From contig VFKY01000402.1 in assembly GCA_009885275.1 (NCBI GenBank), forward strand, positions 1 through 5,670: 5,670 nucleotides of DNA, read 5' to 3'. The notes under the pieces are model-generated. The model searched no databases. It saw only the letters and a list, made by a program, of their open reading frames with translations, and was not told the DNA's origin. The position numbers were made by a program, and so were the translations under genes. Below, piece after piece: positions 1 to 5,643 of this stretch; position 1 is the first letter of the stretch; every line of letters begins with the position of its first letter. The stretch comes from Verrucomicrobiota bacterium (lineage in GTDB: Bacteria; Verrucomicrobiota; Verrucomicrobiia; Verrucomicrobiales; Verrucomicrobiaceae).

Positions 1-215
1 ACAGTGGCACCCGATTGTTTAACCGCTTCGCCCACGGTGTCATATATCGGAACTTTGTGCGTGCTGTGATCAAAAGTCAGGCCGCCCTTACCTGGAGTGA
101 CACCCGCAACGAGCTGCGTGCCGTAATCGAGTGATAACTTTGCGTGACGGGAACCGAAGTCGCCGGTGATCCCCTGCACAAGCAGGCGGGTGTTGGAGTC
201 TACGAGAATGGCCAT
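1..215 (-). CDS. sucD: Succinyl-CoA synthetase alpha subunit, N-terminal part (cut by window start)
   Basis: This is the alpha subunit of succinyl-CoA synthetase (succinate-CoA ligase), the cytoplasmic TCA-cycle enzyme that interconverts succinyl-CoA and succinate with formation of ATP or GTP. In this family the alpha subunit binds CoA and carries the phosphorylated histidine. Only the first 71 residues are visible; the gene runs off the left edge, so the active-site histidine cannot be seen. The translation opens [18 protein letters not shown] and includes GVTPGKGG at residues 38-45, both hallmarks of the CoA-binding Rossmann domain, followed by [11 protein letters not shown], matching the usual PVFDTVxEAV segment. 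The start is the ATG at 215-213, which gives the canonical N-terminus. It follows sucC by 42 bp on the same strand, the normal sucCD order. No Shine-Dalgarno sequence precedes it (the upstream bases read actgaatt). Confidence 0.95.
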   Translation of the reverse strand, partial: MAILVDSNTRLLVQGITGDFGSRHAKLSLDYGTQLVAGVTPGKGGLTFDHSTHKVPIYDTVGEAVKQSGAT

Positions 216-257
216 AATTCAGTTAAATCAGTGATGGTAAAAGGATCGTCGGGAGTG

Positions 258-1445
258 TCAGGCGGCTTTAATGGCGGAGACAATTTTAATAGCGGCGTCC
301 GTTAGATCAGCAGCCGATGTGATGGCGAGGCCACTCTCCTCAAGCGTCTTTTTTCCTGCTTCCACATTGTTTCCTTCAAGTCGAACCACGAGCGGCAGAC
401 TCAAGCCCACTTCATTCGCCGCAGCGACAATCCCGGAAGCCACGATGTTACAATCCATGATGCCACCGAAAATATTGACGAGGATGCCTTCAACCTTCTT
501 ATCAGATAGGATGATCTTAAAGGCTGCCGTGACTTGTTCTTTGGAAGCGCCACCTCCGACATCCAAGAAATTAGCAGGTTCACCACCGTGCAATTTGATG
601 ATGTCCATGGTCGACATCGCCAAACCAGCACCGTTTACGAGACAAGCAATATTGCCATCAAGACCAATGTAATTGAGTCCATACTCACTGGCGGCAACTT
701 CACGAGGATCCTCCTCCGAGGTGTCGCGCATGGCCATGATTTCCTTCTGACGATAGAGAGCATTGTCATCAAAATTAAATTTTGCATCGAGTGCGACCAG
801 TTGCGCATCATTCGTGACCGCCAGAGGATTGACTTCAAGCAGGCAGCAATCAGTACTGATGTATAACTTATATAGCGCGGTGAAAAGCTTCACTGCCTGA
901 TTCATCAAGGGACCACGTAGATTTAGCGATGCAGCAATCTTGCGACACTGATAACTTTGCAAACCAAGCGTGGGATGAACGAACTCACGGATGATTTTTT
1001 CGGGAGTCTTTTCTGCAACCTCTTCAATGTTCATGCCACCCTCAGTGCTGGCGATCATGACGTTCTGGCTTGTCGCACGATCAAAGAGAATAGCGAAGTA
1101 GTATTCCTTTTCAATATCCACTGACTTAACCACAAGAACTTTACTAACGAGTTTACCTTCAGGTCCGGTTTGATGGGTTACCAAAGTTTGCCCCAACATC
1201 TTGCTGGCAACATCTTGAGCTTCCTCAGTAGTGTTGATCACATGAACTCCGCCTTTGAAACCGTTCTTGAAAGTACCTTTGCCGCGTCCACCGGCATGAA
1301 CCTGTGCTTTCACAACCAATCCCGCTCCTCCAAGATCTTTTGCGGCTTTACCCGCCTCCTCCGCTGTGGCTGCCACCATACCCTTAGGCGTGGCGACACC
1401 ATATTTTTCAAAAAGTTCCTTGGCTTGATATTCGTGAATGTTCAT
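258..1445 (-). CDS. sucC: Succinyl-CoA synthetase beta subunit
   Basis: This is the ATP-grasp beta subunit of succinyl-CoA synthetase, which binds nucleotide and succinate and partners SucD. It has 395 residues, close to the E. coli length of 388. Visible landmarks are the N-terminus [17 protein letters not shown], the nucleotide-binding stretch [14 protein letters not shown] (44-57, K46), IASTEGG (131-137), LLEVNPLAV with the magnesium-ligand candidates N206 and D220, [15 protein letters not shown] (263-277), the glycine-rich [13 protein letters not shown] (293-305), NIFGGI (324-329) and VVRLEGNN (353-360). After GGRGKG there is a short insertion ([12 protein letters not shown]) that E. coli SucC lacks but mitochondrial beta chains have. 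Nucleotide preference (ATP or GTP) cannot be decided by eye. It lies 138 bp downstream of dxr and 42 bp upstream of sucD, so sucCD may be transcribed by read-through or from its own promoter. The frame is intact. Confidence 0.98.
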   Translation of the reverse strand: MNIHEYQAKELFEKYGVATPKGMVAATAEEAGKAAKDLGGAGLVVKAQVHAGGRGKGTFKNGFKGGVHVINTTEEAQDVASKMLGQTLVTHQTGPEGKLVSKVLVVKSVDIEKEYYFAILFDRATSQNVMIASTEGGMNIEEVAEKTPEKIIREFVHPTLGLQSYQCRKIAASLNLRGPLMNQAVKLFTALYKLYISTDCCLLEVNPLAVTNDAQLVALDAKFNFDDNALYRQKEIMAMRDTSEEDPREVAASEYGLNYIGLDGNIACLVNGAGLAMSTMDIIKLHGGEPANFLDVGGGASKEQVTAAFKIILSDKKVEGILVNIFGGIMDCNIVASGIVAAANEVGLSLPLVVRLEGNNVEAGKKTLEESGLAITSAADLTDAAIKIVSAIKAA

Positions 1446-1499
1446 GGGAAAAACGGACTGATCGATGTCTGCGCAGGTCTTTCATGGAGAAGACGCGCC

Positions 1500-1527
1500 A
1501 CAGTAGAAACGTCCATCAAGGCGTCAA
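1500..1527 (-). promoter_or_regulatory. Candidate sigma70-type promoter for sucCD
   Basis: Read on the minus strand, the dxr-sucC gap contains TTGACG (1527-1522), a 16-bp spacer, then TACTGT (1505-1500), about 55 bp upstream of the sucC ATG. The -35 box matches the consensus at five of six positions, but the -10 box matches at only three. The rest of the 138-bp gap shows no hairpin followed by a T-run, so I see no terminator after dxr. This is a weak, by-eye call. Confidence 0.25.
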
Positions 1528-1583
1528 GCTCGGATGGTGCCAATCCCCAAGATAAACCGAGAAAAATTACCCTAAAGACCGAA

Positions 1584-2756
1584 TCACCGCACAGAAAGTG
1601 TCTCTGCCGTCCTTCTTGCCCAAGCATCAGCATCAATTATGGCCTCCAAAGATGGATGCTCTATATTTTCGTGCTTATCCATCACTTGTTCCACTGTGCG
1701 CCAAATGTCGGAAAACTTGATCTGTTCATGGAGAAAGGCTTCCACCACGACTTCGTTGGCCGCATTCATCACCGCAGGCAGTGTGCCTCCCTTTTCACCC
1801 GCATGACGCGCAAGCCTCAGGGCTGGAAAAACATCTTCACGCGGTGCTTCAAAATGCAGAGAGGCTAACTTGGCAAAATCCAGCGGCGGCAATGTATTGC
1901 TTACCCGATCCGGCCAGGTCACAGCATACTGAATGGGGAAACACATGTCGGAGTGACTGAGCTGCGCAATCACCGAGCTATCAATAAATTCCACCATGCT
2001 ATGCACAATGCTTTGCGGATGCACCACGACATCGACACGACTCATCGGCACACCGAAAAGCCAGCGAGCCTCGATCATCTCCAATCCCTTATTAAACATC
2101 GTAGCCGAATCAATCGTAATCTTGCGCCCCATGTTCCATGTAGGGTGCTTCAACGCCTGCTCCACGGTTACTTGCTCTAAATCTTGCGACGTAGACTTGC
2201 GAAACGGTCCTCCACTGGCCGTGAGTAACAATCGTCGAATGTGGGCGGGATCACGATGCTCTAGACACTGAAAAATAGCGTTGTGCTCACTATCAACCGG
2301 CAAGATCCAAACACCCTTGCGTTGTGCTGCCGTCATCACCGCTTCACCGGCCATCACGAGAATTTCTTTGCTCGCCACCGCAAGGTCTTTGCCCAGCTCA
2401 ATGGCTTCCAATGCTGGAGCCAGTCCAGCAGTGCCAACAATGGCCACTAAAACCATGTCAGCCTCAGTCGCTCGCACCAGCTCCATCAAGCCCTCTGATC
2501 CATCAAAAATAGTAACCTCTGGTGACAATAATTGTCGCGCCTGTTTTGCCGCTTCAGGGTCAGTGATAGCCACCTGCTTCACTCCTGTTTCCGTGACTTG
2601 CTTGACTATAGTTTCAACACTGCGATGTGCGGCGAGTCCGACGATCTCCATGCGATCAGGAATGTCTTTGGCAACCTTCAACGCACTATGTCCAATCGAA
2701 CCCGTAGAGCCCAGAACAAGTACTTTGCGACGATGTGGACGTTGGGATTCAGCCAT
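1584..2756 (-). CDS. dxr: 1-deoxy-D-xylulose 5-phosphate reductoisomerase
   Basis: Dxr (IspC) converts 1-deoxy-D-xylulose 5-phosphate to 2-C-methyl-D-erythritol 4-phosphate using NADPH and a divalent metal. It is the committed cytoplasmic step of the MEP isoprenoid pathway and the target of fosmidomycin. The 390-residue length is typical. Visible are the NADPH-binding GSTGSIG (16-22), VASKEILV with K130 (the E. coli motif is ANKE), LPVDSEHNAIFQ carrying the metal ligands D155 and E157, TASGGPFR with S181, the flexible substrate loop HPTWNMGRK (204-212), and NKGLEMIEA supplying N222, K223 and the third metal ligand E226. VHPQSIVHSMVEF and the C-terminal PAVMNAANEV also fit. All catalytic positions I can place are present, so it should be active. 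The ATG lies 3 bp after the cdsA stop, indicating co-transcription and probably coupled translation. No Shine-Dalgarno sequence is seen. The usual downstream neighbour rseP is absent. Confidence 0.98.
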   Translation of the reverse strand: MAESQRPHRRKVLVLGSTGSIGHSALKVAKDIPDRMEIVGLAAHRSVETIVKQVTETGVKQVAITDPEAAKQARQLLSPEVTIFDGSEGLMELVRATEADMVLVAIVGTAGLAPALEAIELGKDLAVASKEILVMAGEAVMTAAQRKGVWILPVDSEHNAIFQCLEHRDPAHIRRLLLTASGGPFRKSTSQDLEQVTVEQALKHPTWNMGRKITIDSATMFNKGLEMIEARWLFGVPMSRVDVVVHPQSIVHSMVEFIDSSVIAQLSHSDMCFPIQYAVTWPDRVSNTLPPLDFAKLASLHFEAPREDVFPALRLARHAGEKGGTLPAVMNAANEVVVEAFLHEQIKFSDIWRTVEQVMDKHENIEHPSLEAIIDADAWARRTAETLSVR

Positions 2757-2759
2757 GAC

Positions 2760-3656
2760 TCAAGAAATGACGCTGAGGTAAAAATAAGCCACCGGAGCAG
2801 TGAAGAGAATGCTGTCAGTGAGATCAAGAATGCCACCAATACCTGGCAATTTGTGCCCTGAGTCTTTGATCTGATGGCAACGCTTCAACACGGACTCTGC
2901 CAAGTCTCCCATAATGCCAGAGATGCTGAGCAGCGGCGCGAGAATCATGGCGTGCATCCAGTTCAAAGGGAGTAATTTTTCGGGGACAACGAGCATCATA
3001 ACCACCATCGCTAAATAACTTCCGAAAATAGCACCGCCAAAACCCTGCCATGTTTTTGCCGGACTGATATGCGGCACCATCTTATGTTTACCTATAAGCG
3101 ATCCAATCCCATACGCTCCCATGTCACCAAACTTCGTGACCATGATAAGCATAAAGAGCAAATACCGCCCATTGGATGCGTCATGAAAAAACAGCACGCG
3201 AGAGAGGAATCCTGCTGTCAACACCGTATAAACCATACCAAAAACCGTATGCGAGATTCGCCGCAGCGTATGCTCTCCCTCGAGTTGTAAACGAAACGTC
3301 AGTAAAAAAGCCCCCTGCAAGGCCAACATAAGCATCCCAAGATCGATCCACCAGGGATGCTCCTCTCCATTGGGAAGACTCTGCCACATGATCAGTGCCC
3401 AGTAGCTTATGCTCAACAAAATTAATAGCCGCCCAAAGCTCCGCGCTGAGGCATCTGCTTTTTGTAAGCCCACATATTCTATCGTCCCCAAAAAACCAAA
3501 ACCGGCCACCATCAAAAGAAAAATCCAATCGAACTTCATCGTTAGCGCAAATCCCATCAATACCCAAAGCACCACCGTGCTGCCGAGACGCACCATAAAA
3601 ACATGACCTTTACTGGTATTAGAACCCTGCGGGGCTGATAAGGGAGTTTCTGACAT
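2760..3656 (-). CDS. cdsA: Phosphatidate cytidylyltransferase (CDP-diacylglycerol synthase)
   Basis: CdsA is an integral inner-membrane enzyme that makes CDP-diacylglycerol from phosphatidic acid and CTP, the branch point for bacterial phospholipids. At 298 residues it has the usual size. A polar N-terminus of about 20 residues is followed by roughly eight hydrophobic segments (approximately 24-40, 44-60, 76-92, 103-121, 137-155, 163-177, 205-224 and 279-297). The family core is clear: KFGDMGAYGIGSLIGK (175-190), SPAKTWQGFGG (198-208), then GDLAESVLKR (250-259), KDSGHKLPG (264-272) and LDLTDS (277-282), with acidic residues D251, D278 and D281 kept. It departs from the PROSITE-type signature: GIGG replaces GHGG and LDL replaces LDR. 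The ATG is the first in frame after an in-frame TGA seven bases upstream. It begins the minus-strand block and is divergent from glpK. The upstream uppS gene, often its neighbour, is missing. Confidence 0.96.
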   Translation of the reverse strand: MSETPLSAPQGSNTSKGHVFMVRLGSTVVLWVLMGFALTMKFDWIFLLMVAGFGFLGTIEYVGLQKADASARSFGRLLILLSISYWALIMWQSLPNGEEHPWWIDLGMLMLALQGAFLLTFRLQLEGEHTLRRISHTVFGMVYTVLTAGFLSRVLFFHDASNGRYLLFMLIMVTKFGDMGAYGIGSLIGKHKMVPHISPAKTWQGFGGAIFGSYLAMVVMMLVVPEKLLPLNWMHAMILAPLLSISGIMGDLAESVLKRCHQIKDSGHKLPGIGGILDLTDSILFTAPVAYFYLSVIS

Positions 3657-3750
3657 TGCCCATCAATGCAAGCGAAGAAGCCAGAAGCAAACAAGTCTTT
3701 TTTGAAGAAGGAAAAAAAGTTAAAAGCGATAAGCCGCCCACCAATCCCCA

Positions 3751-3823
3751 TCTTACTTGTCACTTACTACTTATTTTTCCCCATCACTTATCCCTTTTCT
3801 CTTTTCCCTTACCCCTTCCCTTA
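3751..3823 (+). other. Pyrimidine-rich tract in the cdsA-glpK divergent intergenic region
   Basis: This tract on the plus strand contains a single G in 73 bases, and by my count 62 of 73 are pyrimidines. It includes loosely repeated pieces: TCACTTA occurs at 3760-3766 and 3784-3790, and CCCTTA and CCCTT units recur towards glpK. It does not look coding, although an open frame continues upstream of the GlpK start through it. It lies within the 181-bp intergenic region 3657-3837, which must hold the start signals for both divergent genes. I see no convincing -35/-10 pair for cdsA in that region. Confidence 0.6.
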
Positions 3824-3825
3824 GC

Positions 3826-3831
3826 TATAAC
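3826..3831 (+). promoter_or_regulatory. Candidate -10 box for glpK (possible leaderless transcript)
   Basis: TATAAC matches the -10 consensus TATAAT at five of six positions and ends 6 bases before the glpK ATG at 3838. A transcript starting 6-8 bases downstream of it would begin at or beside the A of the start codon. The -35 region falls in the pyrimidine-rich tract and has no good TTGACA match. There is no ribosome binding site between the box and the ATG, which is consistent with leaderless initiation but does not prove it. Confidence 0.4.
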
Positions 3832-3837
3832 AACAGC

Positions 3838-5319
3838 ATGAAATATCTCCTCGCACTCGATCAGGGAACGACCTCCTCACGCGCCATCCTGTTCGACATA
3901 AGAGGCGGCATTCATGCCGTTGCCCAGCGTGAATTCAGTCAGTATTATCCTCAACCCGCTTGGGTAGAGCATGATCCGCGCGAAATATGGGAATCCCAGC
4001 GTGCGGTCATCGAGGAAGTCATGGCGAAAACACGACTCAAGCCCGATGATCTCGCTGCCATCGGCATCACCAATCAACGCGAAACCACCGTGCTCTGGGA
4101 TCGAAAGACCGGAGAACCGGTAGCTCCCGCCATCGTCTGGCAGGATCGACGCACCGCAGATCTCTGCGCGGAACTGAAAGCGCAAGGATTGGAGCCAATG
4201 GTTCAGAAACGCACCGGGCTGCTCCTTGACCCCTACTTCTCTGGCACCAAATTAAAATGGCTTCTCGATCACGTGCCTGAAGCGCGATCACGTGCGGAAC
4301 GCGGTGAACTGGCTTTCGGCACCGTGGACTCTTGGCTCGCTTGGAATCTAACGGATGGTGCTATCCATGTCACTGATGTCACCAACGCCTCGCGTACCCT
4401 GTTAATGAATCTGCACACCGGCGAGTGGGATGAGGAAATGCTGAAACTGTTGGATATTCCCGCGACCATCTTGCCAAAGATCAAAAGCAGCAGCGAAGTC
4501 GTGGGAGAATGTGTCCTTGATTGCGTCAAAGGTGTGCCCATTGCCAGCATGGCGGGAGATCAACATGCGGCGCTCTTCGGTCAGTGCTGTTTTGATCGTG
4601 GCATGGCCAAGAACACCTACGGCACCGGCAGTTTCCTTTTGATGAATACCGGAACAACGCCTGTGATTTCAAAACAGCGACTGCTCACCACCGTGGCCTG
4701 GAAGATCGGCGACACCCTAGAGTATGCCTTAGAGGGCAGCGTCTTTATCAGTGGTGCCCTCGTCCAGTGGTTGCGGGACGGACTCGGCATCATCGCACAG
4801 AGCAGCGACATTCAAGCATTGGCCGCCAGTGTTCCCGACTCCGGCGGCGTCAGCTTCGTACCTGCCTTTGCCGGATTAGGCGCACCTTACTGGGATCCCA
4901 CAGCGCGCGGTTTGATGATCGGCATGACCCGAGGCACCACCAAAGCTCACATCGCCCGCGCTGCGCTCGAAGCCATGGCCCTGCAGAGCTGGGAAGTACT
5001 AGAAGCCATGCAACACGATGCGAGCATGGAGCTCTCCGAACTGCGAGTCGATGGCGGAGCCTCGTGTGACGATCTACTACTTCAGATTCAAGCCGATATT
5101 TTACAACGTCCCGTCGTCCGTCCGCAGATCACCGAAACCACCGCCCTTGGTGCGGCGCTCCTCGCCGGACTGGGCGTGGGGCTTTATCAAGACCGTAAAA
5201 AAATCAAAGCCGAGTGGCAGATTGAAAAAACCTTTCATCCCAAGATGTCCAAGAGCGAAGCCCATACCCTTCAGGCTCGCTGGCTCAAAGCCGTACAACG
5301 ATCGAAGTCTTGGGAGTGA
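3838..5319 (+). CDS. glpK: Glycerol kinase
   Basis: GlpK phosphorylates glycerol to sn-glycerol 3-phosphate with ATP in the cytoplasm and traps glycerol for glycolysis or phospholipid synthesis. From the ATG at 3838 it has 493 residues, near the usual ~500, and opens [20 protein letters not shown], the canonical FGGY N-terminus. The frame stays open upstream to 3757, but that extension is low-complexity and is not part of the conserved protein. Glycerol-contact positions are present: R81 (NQRET), W101 (AIVWQDRRT), Y133 (DPYFSGTK) and the catalytic base D241 ([10 protein letters not shown]). The ATP-site TYGTG (261-265), GLGAPYWDP and VDGGAS motifs are also present. The E. coli loop GGKGGTR, which binds inhibitory fructose-1,6-bisphosphate, is replaced by a shorter unrelated segment before [10 protein letters not shown]. 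The C-terminus does not resemble the E. coli IIA-Glc docking segment. No glpF, glpD or glpR is in view. It is divergent from cdsA. Confidence 0.97.
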   Translation: MKYLLALDQGTTSSRAILFDIRGGIHAVAQREFSQYYPQPAWVEHDPREIWESQRAVIEEVMAKTRLKPDDLAAIGITNQRETTVLWDRKTGEPVAPAIVWQDRRTADLCAELKAQGLEPMVQKRTGLLLDPYFSGTKLKWLLDHVPEARSRAERGELAFGTVDSWLAWNLTDGAIHVTDVTNASRTLLMNLHTGEWDEEMLKLLDIPATILPKIKSSSEVVGECVLDCVKGVPIASMAGDQHAALFGQCCFDRGMAKNTYGTGSFLLMNTGTTPVISKQRLLTTVAWKIGDTLEYALEGSVFISGALVQWLRDGLGIIAQSSDIQALAASVPDSGGVSFVPAFAGLGAPYWDPTARGLMIGMTRGTTKAHIARAALEAMALQSWEVLEAMQHDASMELSELRVDGGASCDDLLLQIQADILQRPVVRPQITETTALGAALLAGLGVGLYQDRKKIKAEWQIEKTFHPKMSKSEAHTLQARWLKAVQRSKSWE

Positions 5320-5326
5320 TGATTCT

Positions 5327-5608
5327 TCATGGCAGGGCATACCATGTGCCCTTGCCTGTGCCGTGCTTAACCAAATGACCTTGCTCTAGCAAGCGCCGGA
5401 AATACTCCTTTAGAGTGTTGCGGCTCGCTCCAGTCAGCTTGATCATGTCGCCCATGGTTATGCGGCCATGCTGCCTTGCGTGATCGATGATCTGAACGGC
5501 CAGTTCTGGCAGGACTGCCATGACGAGTTTTTCACGCTCCACCTTCGCAGCCAAGCTGCGCTTCTGGGTATGAACCGAGGACATAGGTAACAGTTTGACC
5601 GGGAACAT
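5327..5608 (-). CDS. Small winged helix-turn-helix protein, possible fragment or mobile-element gene
   Basis: This is a 93-residue protein of unknown role. The body (about 32-92) looks like a winged helix: a first helix (LPELAVQIIDHARQHG), RITMGDMIKLTG as the second helix, ASRNTLKEYFRRLLEQG as a recognition helix, and a short basic wing ending GTGKGTWYALP. It resembles from memory the C-terminal winged-helix tail of some Fic proteins and other multidomain proteins, but no Fic or other catalytic motif is present, so it may be a stand-alone DNA-binding protein or a remnant. The start is uncertain: ATG at 5608 (MFPVKLLP) or ATG at 5584 (MSSVHTQKR, 85 residues). Both lie inside copies of the right-edge repeat and neither has a Shine-Dalgarno sequence. 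It converges on glpK with only 7 bp between stops. The function is not assigned. Confidence 0.6.
   Translation of the reverse strand: MFPVKLLPMSSVHTQKRSLAAKVEREKLVMAVLPELAVQIIDHARQHGRITMGDMIKLTGASRNTLKEYFRRLLEQGHLVKHGTGKGTWYALP
5331..5356. terminator. Imperfect hairpin at the glpK / winged-helix convergent junction
   Basis: GGCAGGGCA (5331-5339) can pair with TGCCCTTGCC (5347-5356), leaving a 7-base loop and one bulged base. It starts 12 bases after the glpK stop and lies inside the 3' end of the convergent gene. No T-run follows on either strand, so it is at best a weak terminator and may be a coding coincidence (it overlaps the codons for the GTGKGTWYALP tail). Confidence 0.2.
5570..5592 (-). 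repeat. Right-edge repeat copy 1 (left arm of a perfect 23-bp inverted repeat)
   Basis: This arm is the exact reverse complement of 5648-5670, giving a 23-bp perfect inverted repeat with a 55-base spacer. It reads ...GGACATAGGTAACA on the plus strand, so it ends in ACA facing the spacer. The ATG at 5584-5582 (minus strand), an alternative start for the winged-helix protein, lies within it. Confidence 0.85.
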
Positions 5609-5620
5609 AGGTTACACATT
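5598..5620 (-). repeat. Right-edge repeat copy 2 (degenerate, direct to copy 1)
   Basis: ACCGGGAACATAGGTTACA lies in the same orientation as copy 1, with a 24-bp period (5574 to 5598) and three mismatches over the first 19 positions. Compared with the inverted copy 3 it matches at 20 of 23 positions and shares the extra ACACATT end. The ATG at 5608-5606 (minus strand), the longer start of the winged-helix protein, lies within it. Confidence 0.75.
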
Positions 5621-5643
5621 AAGCTGGGCGGATGCCCTGGAAA

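Noticed and set aside
1170..1868. Long plus-strand open frame (232 codons) antisense to sucC and dxr
   Set aside because: It crosses two confidently identified genes on the opposite strand, has no recognisable domain, and its composition fits a shadow frame.
3181..3567. Minus-strand open frame (128 codons) inside cdsA in another frame
   Set aside because: It overlaps the real cdsA coding sequence entirely and shows no family motif.
3657..3750. Promoter for cdsA
   Set aside because: The best pairing I could find (TTGGTG with TAACTT at 16 bp) matches only three of six positions in each box, so I do not report it as a feature.
3757..3837. N-terminal extension of GlpK (27 residues, hydrophobic, beginning [10 protein letters not shown])
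   Set aside because: It is the translation of the pyrimidine-rich tract. Conserved GlpK sequence begins exactly at the ATG at 3838, and glycerol kinase is cytoplasmic, so a signal-like leader is not expected.
5621..5643. Small GGGC/GCCC hairpin (5626-5637) between repeat copies 2 and 3
   Set aside because: The stem is only four base pairs with no T-run. It lies near the symmetry centre of copies 2 and 3 but is too short to call a terminator or cruciform by itself.
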